From Paludibacteraceae bacterium (GTDB lineage: Bacteria; Bacteroidota; Bacteroidia; Bacteroidales; Paludibacteraceae), in NCBI GenBank assembly GCA_024399575.1, contig JAKSNT010000006.1, positions 1 to 48,976 on the forward strand: a stretch of DNA of 48,976 nt. The letters run 5' to 3'. A program made the position numbers and the translations under genes. Below the pieces are notes generated by a model, which saw nothing but the letters and a program-made list of their open reading frames with translations, made no database searches and was not told the DNA's origin. Positions 17,186-26,774 of the stretch are shown one piece after another. The stretch's first letter is position 1, and each line of letters starts with the position of its first letter.

Positions 17186-19021
17186 TTATTTTTGCATATT
17201 GTGCAATTTGCTGTAATACCCATTTTTAGCCATCAGCTCCTCATGTTTTCCTCTCTCAACTATCTCGCCATCCTGCACCACCAGTATCATATCTGCAGAT
17301 TTGATTGTTGACAATCTGTGTGCTATCACTATTGAGGTTCTGTTTTCCATCAGTTTTTCAATTGCATTCTGAACCAGACGTTCTGATTCTGTATCAAGCG
17401 CAGATGTCGCTTCATCCAATATAAGTATTGGCGGATTCTTGAGTAATGCCCTTGCTATTGAAATTCTCTGTCTCTGACCACCTGACAACCTCACTCCACG
17501 GTCACCTATATTGGTCTGATATCCATCCTCTGTAGCCATGATAAAATCGTGCGCATTTGCTATTCTCGCAACTCTTTCCACATCCTCCTGCGTTGCGTTT
17601 TCAACTCCGAATGCAATGTTGTTGAATATTGTGTCATTGAACAATATTGCTTCCTGGTTTACATTACCCATCTGTGCCCTGAGGTCTGTAATCATCATCT
17701 CCCTGATGTCTATGTCATCTATTTCTATCGAACCTTCAGTGACCTCATAAAGTCTCGGTATCAAATCAACCATTGTGGATTTTCCAGAACCTGACTGACC
17801 CACCAAAGCTATTGTCTTGCCTTTCGGAATAATAAAATCGACATCCTTCAATATCCAGTTCTCGTCATACCTGAACCAAACATGATTGAATCTTATTTCT
17901 TTATTGAACGAACTGAATTCCTTCGGGTTCTCAGGCTGCCGTATGTTGTTTTCAGCCCCCAATATGGCATCTATTCGTTCAAGTGACGCCATGCCTTTTT
18001 GTACACTGTAACCTGCTTTCGACAGATCCTTGAATGGCTGGATAATGCTGTAGAACAGTACTAAATAATATATGAATTCAGGTGCTGACAGCGAGCCTTT
18101 ACCGTCCAAAATCAACGTACCTCCATACCAGAGCAATATCAATATAACCACTGTTCCGAGAAATTCGCTCACTGGGTGAGCAAGCAAGTATTTCATATTT
18201 ATTCTGTTCAGTGTCTGTCTCAACCGTTCGTTTATGTCGCTGAATTTTTCAGTCTGAATACGTTCTGCATTGAATGCCTTGACTATTCTCAAACCCGTCA
18301 GTGTCTCTTCTATAAGAGAGAGCAGGTCACTGCTGAGACGCTGTCCCTTGTCTGACCTTTTCTTAAGTGATCGTCCTATTCTTCCTATCAGCAAACCGCT
18401 GACTGGCAACAGAACCAAGACAAAAAGCGTCAATTTCCAGCTCATTGCAAAAAGCACAGACATATATATGATAATCATTAGCGGGTTCTTGAATATTGTT
18501 TCAAGAGAACTGATGATTGACGCCTCTACCTCGACAACATCGCTTGTCATTCTGGTCATTATATCGCCTTTTTTCTCGTTTGAGAAATATCCTATCGGCA
18601 GACTCAGCACTTTATCGTATATATCCCTTCTGAGGTCCCGCAACACTCCCGTCCTTATCGGAACAAGCGAAGCTCCTGCCAAAAATGACGACATAGTCTT
18701 GAACAAAGTCATCACAACAAGGAATACACCGAGGAAAAACAATGCCGTAGATGGACCGTATGCGTCTATGACCTGCTCTATTTTCCAATACACATTATTT
18801 ATCAATACATCACCAGCTGCACCCAAATCACTAAACCCAGGCCATTCTGCATATTGATGTCTATCGGTCGTTATGCCGAACAATATCTGCAATATCGGTA
18901 TTATAGTTGCAAACGAAAACAGATTGAATATTGTTGACATTATATTAAGCAGCACGCTCGCCACAAGATACCTCTTGTATCTTGGCAAAAAACGGCTGAC
19001 GATCTTCCACAAATTTTTCAT
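17186..19021 (-). CDS. msbA: MsbA-like ABC exporter (fused permease and ATPase)
   Basis: 611 residues: six transmembrane helices in the first ~320 residues (type IV ABC exporter fold), then a nucleotide-binding domain with Walker A GQSGSGKST, signature LSGGQRQRIS, Walker B LILDEATSALD and the switch histidine in VIAHRLST. The length and single-chain layout fit MsbA, which flips lipid A-core across the inner membrane. Other half-size exporters share the layout, so the substrate is inferred. It overlaps the dnaX stop by 4 nt and is followed 3 nt later by the methyltransferase-like gene. Its operon partners porZ and the phosphoethanolamine-transferase-like gene also act on surface lipopolysaccharide or lipid, which supports a lipid role. 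Confidence 0.85.
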   Translation of the reverse strand: MKNLWKIVSRFLPRYKRYLVASVLLNIMSTIFNLFSFATIIPILQILFGITTDRHQYAEWPGFSDLGAAGDVLINNVYWKIEQVIDAYGPSTALFFLGVFLVVMTLFKTMSSFLAGASLVPIRTGVLRDLRRDIYDKVLSLPIGYFSNEKKGDIMTRMTSDVVEVEASIISSLETIFKNPLMIIIYMSVLFAMSWKLTLFVLVLLPVSGLLIGRIGRSLKKRSDKGQRLSSDLLSLIEETLTGLRIVKAFNAERIQTEKFSDINERLRQTLNRINMKYLLAHPVSEFLGTVVILILLWYGGTLILDGKGSLSAPEFIYYLVLFYSIIQPFKDLSKAGYSVQKGMASLERIDAILGAENNIRQPENPKEFSSFNKEIRFNHVWFRYDENWILKDVDFIIPKGKTIALVGQSGSGKSTMVDLIPRLYEVTEGSIEIDDIDIREMMITDLRAQMGNVNQEAILFNDTIFNNIAFGVENATQEDVERVARIANAHDFIMATEDGYQTNIGDRGVRLSGGQRQRISIARALLKNPPILILDEATSALDTESERLVQNAIEKLMENRTSIVIAHRLSTIKSADMILVVQDGEIVERGKHEELMAKNGYYSKLHNMQK

Positions 19022-20721
19022 ATTGGTTCTAACTGCATTACTTTACTCAATTCCTTAAATGCCTTGCTTTTTTCTTCCATCTTCAATAGCTTTTCGTTGT
19101 CCGACATCAATATTGTGCTGTCTTTCTGCAGTGGAGCAACTATCTCATACGACATTACGATATTACCAGTGCCAAAATATTCACGCATACTGAGCAAGAT
19201 ATCTTCCTTATATTTTTCCAAAGCATCACATTGCGTCTTGCTTGACACATCAACTACGATATGTCCGTCATTCCCTTCCAAGTGCAACTTGCAGTTCAAC
19301 ATTATACTTTGCACATAATCGTCTGTTTCGAGTTTCTGGGCATAATCCCGCCAGACCTGCCATGATTCGTCATCGCTGAGTTTGTGCCGATTAACAGGCT
19401 TTTGCTCGGACTGATTCAGACTCACTTTTTTTTCTTCTGGAACACTCTGCACATTGCACTGATTGTCAGAACGTATGCTGAACATACCAGGAATTGTCAC
19501 GTTTCTCCTCGGTTGTTCTTTCACTACTGCTGTTGCTGCAATTGGTTGTATATTTGCCGTCGGAGTTGATGCAACAGCAGGTTTGGTTATTATTGGCAAC
19601 TCCGACTCATCTTTTTTTGACTCTACACCCTCACCTATCATGGCGAGTTTTATCAGTGCCGCTTCGACATGGAGTCTTTTGTTTTTTGAGTTCTTGTAAT
19701 TGAAATCGCATTCTGTAGCAAGTTCTATGGCTCTATATAACCACTGAGTATCGCAACAGTTTGCCTGTTCCTGGTATTTCCGGATTACACCCTGGCTGAC
19801 ATCAAGCAGTTGCAGCGTGACAGCATCCTTGCTTACGAGGACATCCCTGAAATGCGAAGCAAGTCCTGTCACGAAATGCTGACCATCAAATCCCTTGTTC
19901 AATATCTCGTCGAACATCATGAATGCCGACTTCACGTCGCCGTTCTTCAATGCGTCAGTCATCTTGAAATAATATTCATAGTCGAGCACGTTCAGGTTTT
20001 TGATTGCATCCTGATAGGTTATCCTGTTTCCGCAGAAACTAGTCACTTGGTCGAATATCGACAGTGCATCGCGCATTGCACCGTCAGCCTTCTGGGCTAT
20101 CACGTTGAGTGCTTCTCGCTCTGCCTCTATGCCTTCATTCTTCGCTACATGTTCCAGATAATCAATCGTGTCGTCAATCTTGATTCTATTGAAGTCGTAT
20201 ATCTGACATCTCGACAGTATTGTCGGTATTATCTTGTGTTTCTCGGTCGTTGCAAGGATGAATATTGCATACGAAGGTGGTTCCTCCAGGGTCTTGAGGA
20301 AAGCATTGAACGCAGCCGTAGACAGCATGTGCACCTCATCGATGATATATACGCTGTATTTCCCAACTGCAGGCGGAATCCTGACCTTATCGACCAGTGC
20401 CCTTATGTCATCTACCGAGTTGTTCGAAGCAGCATCGAGTTCGTGTATATTGAATGACACCCCCTCGTTAAATGCCTTGCACGATTCGCATTCGTTGCAG
20501 GCTTCGCCATTCTCTGTCGGGTTGAAACAGTTGATTGTCTTTGCAAATATTCTTGCGCAGGTGGTCTTTCCAACACCTCTCGGACCGCAGAATAGATAGG
20601 CATGAGCCAGATGCTTATTCTGTATGGCATTCTTCAATGTGGTTGTCAGTGCTTTCTGACCAACCACAGTATCGAACGTCTGTGGCCTGTATTTCCGCGC
20701 GGATACTATGTATTCGGACAT
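19018..20721 (-). CDS. dnaX: DNA polymerase III subunit gamma/tau
   Basis: 567 residues. Clamp-loader ATPase that opens the sliding clamp and links the polymerases of the replisome. Walker A GPRGVGKTT at residues 46-54, zinc-binding cysteines in ACNECESC, Walker B VYIIDEVHML and the sensor ILSRCQIYDF. Residues 1-370 form the conserved clamp-loader part; the rest is a variable tau-type tail. An A8 run at 19426-19433 (residues 430-432) makes the slippery heptamer A AAA AAA in frame; a -1 shift adds 11 residues then a TAA, giving a gamma-like form. The start overlaps the DPP4 stop by 1 nt (TAATG), and the stop overlaps the exporter gene by 4 nt, so translation is probably coupled. Confidence 0.96.
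   Translation of the reverse strand: MSEYIVSARKYRPQTFDTVVGQKALTTTLKNAIQNKHLAHAYLFCGPRGVGKTTCARIFAKTINCFNPTENGEACNECESCKAFNEGVSFNIHELDAASNNSVDDIRALVDKVRIPPAVGKYSVYIIDEVHMLSTAAFNAFLKTLEEPPSYAIFILATTEKHKIIPTILSRCQIYDFNRIKIDDTIDYLEHVAKNEGIEAEREALNVIAQKADGAMRDALSIFDQVTSFCGNRITYQDAIKNLNVLDYEYYFKMTDALKNGDVKSAFMMFDEILNKGFDGQHFVTGLASHFRDVLVSKDAVTLQLLDVSQGVIRKYQEQANCCDTQWLYRAIELATECDFNYKNSKNKRLHVEAALIKLAMIGEGVESKKDESELPIITKPAVASTPTANIQPIAATAVVKEQPRRNVTIPGMFSIRSDNQCNVQSVPEEKKVSLNQSEQKPVNRHKLSDDESWQVWRDYAQKLETDDYVQSIMLNCKLHLEGNDGHIVVDVSSKTQCDALEKYKEDILLSMREYFGTGNIVMSYEIVAPLQKDSTILMSDNEKLLKMEEKSKAFKELSKVMQLEPI
19426..19433 (-). promoter_or_regulatory. Candidate slippage/frameshift site in dnaX
   Basis: Eight consecutive A residues on the coding strand, placed as GAA AAA AAA GTG in the zero frame. 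A -1 shift reads AGT GAG TCT and stops 11 codons on at TAA; a +1 shift stops at once at TGA. The site falls at codons 430-432, close to codon 430 where E. coli dnaX shifts. No strong downstream hairpin or upstream Shine-Dalgarno stimulator was seen. Confidence 0.35.
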
Positions 20722-22883
20722 TATAGGTTATCTTTTAAGAATTTGTTGAATCTTCTATATAAATGCAGTCTCGTCTCTGCTCCGAGGATGCTGTGGTTCT
20801 TGTTTGGATAAATCTGCATTTCGAAATCTATTCCAGCCTTCACCATATTCTCCACGAAAAGCATTGAATGCTGTATATGCACGTTGTCGTCCGCTGTTCC
20901 GTGGCACAGCAGCAGTTTTCCCTTCAATTGTGCCGCCTTAGTTATTATCTCGGATTTTGCATATCCCACATCGTTCAGTTGTGGTGTCTGCATGAAACGT
21001 TCTGTATATGAACTGTCGTACAATCGCCAGTCGGTCACAGGTGCTATGGCTATGCCTGCCTTGAAAATATCCTCTCCCCCCTCTATCATACAACGCAGTG
21101 TCATGAATCCTCCGTAGCTCCATCCCCAGATGCATATCCTCTTCCTGTCTATGAAATCAATATTTCCGAGCACCTTTGCTGCCTCTATTTGGTCATGGGT
21201 CTCTATTTCGCCGAGGTGCCCGTATGATTCGTTTCTAAAGGTTCTTCCACGAGCCCCAGTGCCTCTCGGATCTACGCATGCCACCACATAGCCCTCCATT
21301 GCGAGATACGATTCCCAGTCTGGCTTGTACCTGTTCTGCACCTCCTGGCTTCCTGGCCCGGAATACTGTACCATCACGAGCGGATATTTCTTTCCTTTCT
21401 CCATTGTAGCAGGTTTCACTATCCATGCGTTAAGTGCAACGCCCTCGGCTGTTGTCAGTGTAAAGAACTCTTTTTTGGGCAGGTTGTACTCGCCAATAGT
21501 TTTGCGTATCTCGCTGTTGTCGAGTATTGTCCTGACCTTCCTCCCTTTAGCATCATAGAGTGTGAAGACGTTTGGTGTCTCAGTGTTTGAATAATTCTCG
21601 ACGATGTATTTCTCGGTCACGATTGCCGAATGCACGCCGGCGCTTTTGTCTATGCACTGTATTTTACCCTTCTTGTCAACGCAATAGACATGTTTCTCGG
21701 TTGATTTCTCCATGTTTGCTTGGAAATAGCATATTCCGTTCTTTGCATCGTATCTATATAGGTTCATCACCTCCCATTCGCCCTTTGTCATTTGCTTGAC
21801 TATGGCACCATACTGGTCATAAAGGTATATGTGTTTCCATCCGTCTCTTTCGCTGAGGGCAACAAACGAATTGTCCTCGGCGAAGGTAAGGGAATTGTAG
21901 TTATCGTAGTCAATCGATTCTTTCTCAGTCTCGCGTACCAATGTCTTTGCTACACCCGAACGGGCATTGACTTGCATGAGTTCAAGTTCAGTCTGGTTCC
22001 TATTCAGTCTTACAATTGCCAGTATGTCGTTGTCGCTGGTCCATTTCATTATAGGGAAATAAATCTCGTTGCCCTCACCGCACTCCATCTTCTTTGTCGT
22101 GCGGTTCTCCACATCGTATGTCCATACCGAAACCGACGAATTATTATCGCCCGACTTTGGGTATTTGTATGTGTACGACTGGTCATAAGGGTACGTATAT
22201 CTGTCGAATGCAAATTCCTGCACCTCGCTTTCGTCGAACTTCACCCATGTGAGCAGTTTGCTATCGTTCGACCATACAAAACAGCAAGTCAGCCCGAACT
22301 CCTCTTCATATACCCAATCCGGTGTTCCGTTGATTATCTGGTTTCGTTTTCCGTCTTTAGTGATTGCAATTTCCGTCCCGTAATCGAGTTTCTTTATATA
22401 TATGTTGTTGTCCCTTGCGAAAGCCACCATCCTGCCGCTTGGAGAAAAATGAGCCATCTGTTGTGCGTCCTCGTTCTCGCTGAGTGGTTCAACCTCATTT
22501 CTTGCTATTCTATAAACATAATAATGAGTGGTAAACGTACGGCGGTAAATAGGCGTCGTAGCCGTATGGAACAGTATCTTTTCCTCTTTTGTATCGAACT
22601 CATATCCACATATTCCTGTAAGTTTCACACCTTTCACAGAATCAATGTTCAACACACAGCGCACTTTCTCGCCAGTCTTGAAGCTGTACATTTCAATTCT
22701 CTTCCCGTCTGCCGAGAGCATTGTATATGTCTCGCCGTCTGCCATGGCGTGAAATTCGTCCATCTGCCTTGCCTTGAGTGTTCCCGACGTGAATGACTGC
22801 AAATACCTCTCCGAAATGCTCTGCGCACTCGCCGACATCGCAATCACAGCCGTCAGGATAATCATTAAACCGATTCTTTTCAT
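20721..22883 (-). CDS. dpp4: Dipeptidyl peptidase IV (S9 family)
   Basis: 720-residue serine protease that removes X-Pro (or X-Ala) dipeptides from N-termini. It has a signal peptide (ends MSASAQ), an eight-bladed propeller with DWVYEEEFG, whose glutamates bind the peptide N-terminus, and a C-terminal alpha/beta hydrolase domain. By count, the triad is Ser589 (GWSYGG), Asp665 (HGTADDNVH) and His697 (NKNH), close to the Ser593, Asp668 and His700 of Porphyromonas gingivalis DPP4. It starts 3 nt after the phosphoethanolamine-transferase-like stop and overlaps dnaX by 1 nt. Periplasmic in this group, it feeds peptides to asaccharolytic or protein-using metabolism. Confidence 0.95.
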   Translation of the reverse strand: MKRIGLMIILTAVIAMSASAQSISERYLQSFTSGTLKARQMDEFHAMADGETYTMLSADGKRIEMYSFKTGEKVRCVLNIDSVKGVKLTGICGYEFDTKEEKILFHTATTPIYRRTFTTHYYVYRIARNEVEPLSENEDAQQMAHFSPSGRMVAFARDNNIYIKKLDYGTEIAITKDGKRNQIINGTPDWVYEEEFGLTCCFVWSNDSKLLTWVKFDESEVQEFAFDRYTYPYDQSYTYKYPKSGDNNSSVSVWTYDVENRTTKKMECGEGNEIYFPIMKWTSDNDILAIVRLNRNQTELELMQVNARSGVAKTLVRETEKESIDYDNYNSLTFAEDNSFVALSERDGWKHIYLYDQYGAIVKQMTKGEWEVMNLYRYDAKNGICYFQANMEKSTEKHVYCVDKKGKIQCIDKSAGVHSAIVTEKYIVENYSNTETPNVFTLYDAKGRKVRTILDNSEIRKTIGEYNLPKKEFFTLTTAEGVALNAWIVKPATMEKGKKYPLVMVQYSGPGSQEVQNRYKPDWESYLAMEGYVVACVDPRGTGARGRTFRNESYGHLGEIETHDQIEAAKVLGNIDFIDRKRICIWGWSYGGFMTLRCMIEGGEDIFKAGIAIAPVTDWRLYDSSYTERFMQTPQLNDVGYAKSEIITKAAQLKGKLLLCHGTADDNVHIQHSMLFVENMVKAGIDFEMQIYPNKNHSILGAETRLHLYRRFNKFLKDNL

Positions 22884-22886
22884 ATT

Positions 22887-24374
22887 CTAATTCATACTAA
22901 TAAACATATTTCTTACCCAGCCGTAAATCTCGTCTGTTTTCATCTTCTCGTCTCTTCTTTTCGCGAAATTTTCCCAACGTTCAGGGCACTCTTCCCTATA
23001 TTTCTCTGACATCCATACAAATGCCGCAGTCCTGTGTGCTCCTCTGCAGTCCGAGGCATGAAGCCACATTCCATCTTCGCCTAAAGCCTCGCCATGGTCT
23101 GATATGTATATCAGAATTGCTTTGCGCCCCTCTATCTCGCTTATCATCTGGTCAACCACCCAGTCCATGTATCTTATCGTATTGTCGTAGGTGTTGACCA
23201 TTGCCGCAGAATCGCATTCTGCCACTATCCTCGATTTTATTACTGGTCTGTAGTATTCCATATTGTCTGGATAATGAGCTTTGTACCACCAGTGCGACCC
23301 TATGCAGTGAACCACCACAAGGCCTTCATTCATTCTTCCTGTCGCCGTGCGGTAAGGTTCCAGCACGTCTTCGTCCAGCCATTTGCTGTAGTTATATGCA
23401 TCTCTGCCACGGTTCGTCACAATCAATGTGTCAGCCTCGTTCCAAAAATAGGAATATTGCCGTTCTATGTTCTGGTTTGTTATCACCACCGTAGGCAACC
23501 CGCACTGTCGGAACAGGTCAATGAACGATCTCTCGCTGTAAGCCCTGTCAGGATTCTTTCCGTCTGCTCTGGTCATTATCCTCGGGATGCTGCCGTTCGT
23601 ATAGCAGATATCAGTCCACATGTTCTTGAACGACACTATACCATCGCGTTTTTCCAAAAAAGGCGTAGTCTCACGCCAGTAGCCGTTCATACCGAGATTG
23701 TCAGCCCTCACAGCCTCGCCTATCACTACTACTACGACAACGTCGTCTTCCATCGGCATTCCCACCATGTCGCTCCTCTCCCTTTTCTTCTCTATCTCGT
23801 ATCTGTTTTCGCGGTATTTCTTGTATTCATACACCACATTCAGCGGTATTCTGCGCGTCAGAGGTCTGCACATTCTCCAGTCTGGGTTCAAAAAAGCCGC
23901 TGATGCCACTGACGCCACTGCCACGATGCACCACGTTTTCCAATCGTTGTATTTCAGTCTGTAGAACCTGCAGCCTAAGAATACGACAGCCTCGCCTATG
24001 GTCACCACCGTAATTGTCCATACCACCAGTTGCCAGTTTATCATCGACATGGTCGTAGTCTCTGACACAGCCCCCAATATGTCAAACATTGTCTCGTCGA
24101 ACGAGTAATGCCATGTATATCTGAAATAGCCCAATACCCCGCCTGCTGTCATCAGCAGTCCCATCACCGTTCCAGCCACCCAGCGCCCTGCTACCAGCAA
24201 CACTGCCATCACAAAGCACCAAAAAGCCGCAATCGAAATAAACTGACAAGTCACGACAACCAATCCGCGTACTCCATCGACAGGCATCCCAACGAAGTCT
24301 GCTCCTGTACAAAGCAGTGTCACTGCCAGTCCGCAGGCCACAGCATGAACAAGCCATTTCAAAATGTCATTCAT
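22887..24374 (-). CDS. Phosphoethanolamine transferase-like membrane sulfatase-fold enzyme
   Basis: 495 residues: four to five transmembrane helices in the first ~160 residues, then a periplasmic alkaline-phosphatase-fold domain. Metal-binding markers are VIGEAVRADN (Glu220) and YISDHGEALG; CYTNGSIPR places Thr259 where the catalytic Thr of EptA/MCR (Thr285 in MCR-1) lies. The family moves phosphoethanolamine from phosphatidylethanolamine onto lipid A or other glycans. The cysteines that form disulfides near the nucleophile in EptA are not conserved, as is common in Bacteroidota. It overlaps porZ by 8 nt. The acceptor is unknown; lipid A or lipopolysaccharide is the inference. Confidence 0.82.
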   Translation of the reverse strand: MNDILKWLVHAVACGLAVTLLCTGADFVGMPVDGVRGLVVVTCQFISIAAFWCFVMAVLLVAGRWVAGTVMGLLMTAGGVLGYFRYTWHYSFDETMFDILGAVSETTTMSMINWQLVVWTITVVTIGEAVVFLGCRFYRLKYNDWKTWCIVAVASVASAAFLNPDWRMCRPLTRRIPLNVVYEYKKYRENRYEIEKKRERSDMVGMPMEDDVVVVVVIGEAVRADNLGMNGYWRETTPFLEKRDGIVSFKNMWTDICYTNGSIPRIMTRADGKNPDRAYSERSFIDLFRQCGLPTVVITNQNIERQYSYFWNEADTLIVTNRGRDAYNYSKWLDEDVLEPYRTATGRMNEGLVVVHCIGSHWWYKAHYPDNMEYYRPVIKSRIVAECDSAAMVNTYDNTIRYMDWVVDQMISEIEGRKAILIYISDHGEALGEDGMWLHASDCRGAHRTAAFVWMSEKYREECPERWENFAKRRDEKMKTDEIYGWVRNMFISMN

Positions 24375-26676
24375 TAATCACCAGTATCTTGCACGTTGAC
24401 TTTCTCTTTCCATCAGCAGTGAAACAGATAGCGAAATACACTCCGCTTGCCGCATATGAGCAATCCCAAGTAGCCATTCCTCCGTTCGAGCGTGTCTCGT
24501 ACACCACCCCACCGCCGACGTTGCAAATCTTCACCACACTCTCCTCCACCAATCCTGTGATAGTCACTGTCCTTGGGTCACTAGGCCTGACAGGGTTAGG
24601 GTAGGCATGCACGTTCTCCATATTCGCATATCCTTCGCTTGCGTCGCTCTGATAACTTATTATGCCTCTTGCCGTCCCAAAGAACACCTCGCCTGTCTGG
24701 TCGTTCGCCGTGATTGAAATCACCGAGTTCGAGATGAGAGGTGAGTTGTCGGTAGTGAAATGTTCGAGCGTCTCTTGTCCGTCAGCCGACACAAGGAACG
24801 CACCGTTCTCAGTGCCGAACCATTTTCTGTTTCCTCCATCTACGAATATGCAGTTTATCTGTTCTGTACCGAGCAGGTAGTCAGCGAGGTTAGACCCGTC
24901 GTCACGCGAGATTTTCACTCTACTGCAACGGAATCCCTCATCAAATATCTTTGCCTTTGCCTTTATACAGAACACACCCTCGGTCGTTCCTACCCATACA
25001 GTCCCCTCTTTATCCTGTGCGATGCTGCGGAGCATGTTCTTATTGAAAGCTATCTGTTTTCCGTCTTGGTCGTACATTTCTGTGAAACCACGGCTATAAT
25101 CGTCGCTAATGACATCAGGCGTACCGTTGTCATCGAATACGAAAAGGTACGAGTCAGCCGAGCTCTTGAACCTCGGGCAGAGCACGTACTTGCGGTTTGG
25201 CAGTTTCGTGTCAATCAGAAGGTCTTGCAACGTATTTGCCGACGAGAGTCCACTGTAAGGCAGCCAGTGCCACGAGCCGTCTGTGTCGACGTATTTCACC
25301 TGTGCCGTACCTCTGTTGAGCAACCACAGTCTGCCGTCGCAATCGTATGTCAGTCCGTCTATGCGCATGTAGTTATATTTCGAATAGTCATCACCGTCAG
25401 GGAGGAGAGTTTCAATGCCCGAATTGTTGAAGGTGTGCACCTTGCAGAGGGCGTTCTCCCTGAATTCCACTAGTCCTACGCCGTAGCCTGCCACCCAGAA
25501 ATGGTTGTTGTCCTTAGGGTCAATTTCAACATCTACCCAGTCATACACACGGTGCATAGGAAACGATTCCCACATATAGTCGCCTCTCAGGAAACGCCAT
25601 GTCCCATATTCGAACCACGACACAAAAGCATCTCTGAAGTAGTTGTCGGCGAATCTTCCGCCAGGCACAGTCATCACCTTTCCATTCCTGCATTTCAGTT
25701 TCCAGACGAAGTTTGTGGCAGGACCGCAGACCATATAACTCCTTTTCTCGCCATTAGCGAGCATAGTCCTCACCACGCCGAGACCTGACGAGGTCCAAAC
25801 ACTCACGCCGTCCGACACTGCCGACAAGGGGTTGTCCTCCAACGCATCGCTTGAATATCTGCCTGCCGACTTCACTCTTCCGTCATGGTATCTTGTGTAC
25901 ATGCAGTGGTCGTCAGCCCATATATCCGTCACACGTTCATCGTATCTACTCCACGCACCTCCTGCATTGCTCCATACACTCGAATCCGACTTCAGGATAT
26001 ATATCACCCCTTCCCTCATCACCATATCCTGATTTCTGCCGTCAGGTATTTCGATATTGTTCCAATTACTATAGTTCATCAGGTTGGCATTGCCTATTTC
26101 GGCAGCGAGCAGCATTGTGTCGGTCAGTGCATATAGTGTTTTGCCGTCAATTGCTATGTTTTTCACAGCAGCCACCTCGCCGCCGTTACCAAAGACGTAT
26201 GTATCGCCAAACTCCATCTTCGACAGACGGAGCGTAGCTATGCCGAAACCACATGCCAGATACGCAGTCCCTCTATCCACAACTACCCCTTCGACGGTCT
26301 TGCTGCCGTTCATATTCTTGTCTCTGAGGTCACCAGCGTTCTCCACTTCACCGTATGCGTCTATCACGTCGATGGTTGCGTCCTCGTAAGACACCAATAT
26401 CCTGTCGCCTATTCTGAAAATGCGGTGTACGTCGTTTGCGCTGAGTCCAGTCAGCGTAGAATATGTCCTTACACTTCCGTCCTCGCCATCTACCGACAGC
26501 AATGCCCCGTCAGCCACACCCCACACTATTCCTCGACACTCCACCAACTGCGACACTCCATTGTACGACTGGTGCGTCCGCCATTGCCCTGCTGGCATAC
26601 GCTCCTGAGCGCTACTCACGGTTATCGTCACAGCGGCAAGCACTACTACAATCGGTATTTTTACGAGATTTCTCAT
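24367..26676 (-). CDS. porZ: PorZ-like T9SS surface protein with propellers and a sorting domain
   Basis: 769 residues. I chose ATG 26674-26676, which gives a signal peptide (ends TVSSAQ) right before GQWRTHQSYNGVSQLVE; 99 nt of in-frame sequence further upstream crosses the promoter. Two beta-propellers are suggested by repeated GDRILVSYEDATIDVID-, NNHFWVAGYGVGLVEF- and GTVWVGTTEGVFCI-type blades. The end (YPNPVRPSDPRTVTITGL to SGVYFAICF) is a T9SS C-terminal sorting domain. PorZ lies on the surface, binds anionic lipopolysaccharide and hands it to the PorU sortase. First gene of the tight run leading to the adenosyltransferase. The alternative is another two-component-regulator-propeller cargo protein, but the size and layout fit PorZ best. 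Confidence 0.85.
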   Translation of the reverse strand: MRNLVKIPIVVVLAAVTITVSSAQERMPAGQWRTHQSYNGVSQLVECRGIVWGVADGALLSVDGEDGSVRTYSTLTGLSANDVHRIFRIGDRILVSYEDATIDVIDAYGEVENAGDLRDKNMNGSKTVEGVVVDRGTAYLACGFGIATLRLSKMEFGDTYVFGNGGEVAAVKNIAIDGKTLYALTDTMLLAAEIGNANLMNYSNWNNIEIPDGRNQDMVMREGVIYILKSDSSVWSNAGGAWSRYDERVTDIWADDHCMYTRYHDGRVKSAGRYSSDALEDNPLSAVSDGVSVWTSSGLGVVRTMLANGEKRSYMVCGPATNFVWKLKCRNGKVMTVPGGRFADNYFRDAFVSWFEYGTWRFLRGDYMWESFPMHRVYDWVDVEIDPKDNNHFWVAGYGVGLVEFRENALCKVHTFNNSGIETLLPDGDDYSKYNYMRIDGLTYDCDGRLWLLNRGTAQVKYVDTDGSWHWLPYSGLSSANTLQDLLIDTKLPNRKYVLCPRFKSSADSYLFVFDDNGTPDVISDDYSRGFTEMYDQDGKQIAFNKNMLRSIAQDKEGTVWVGTTEGVFCIKAKAKIFDEGFRCSRVKISRDDGSNLADYLLGTEQINCIFVDGGNRKWFGTENGAFLVSADGQETLEHFTTDNSPLISNSVISITANDQTGEVFFGTARGIISYQSDASEGYANMENVHAYPNPVRPSDPRTVTITGLVEESVVKICNVGGGVVYETRSNGGMATWDCSYAASGVYFAICFTADGKRKSTCKILVINE

Positions 26677-26692
26677 TATAGTATATTCCGCT

Positions 26693-26701
26693 GCAAATAT
26701 A
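26693..26701 (-). promoter_or_regulatory. -7 promoter element for the porZ operon
   Basis: Reads TATATTTGC on the minus strand, about 16 nt upstream of the porZ ATG. GTTG lies 20 nt upstream as a partial -33 element. It is followed by a short AT-rich leader. Confidence 0.65.
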
Positions 26702-26774
26702 CAGATAATTATTAATTCCTGCAACTCATTGCATAAATATTTTTCCACGTTCCTTTCCGAATGCCTTACGCCCA

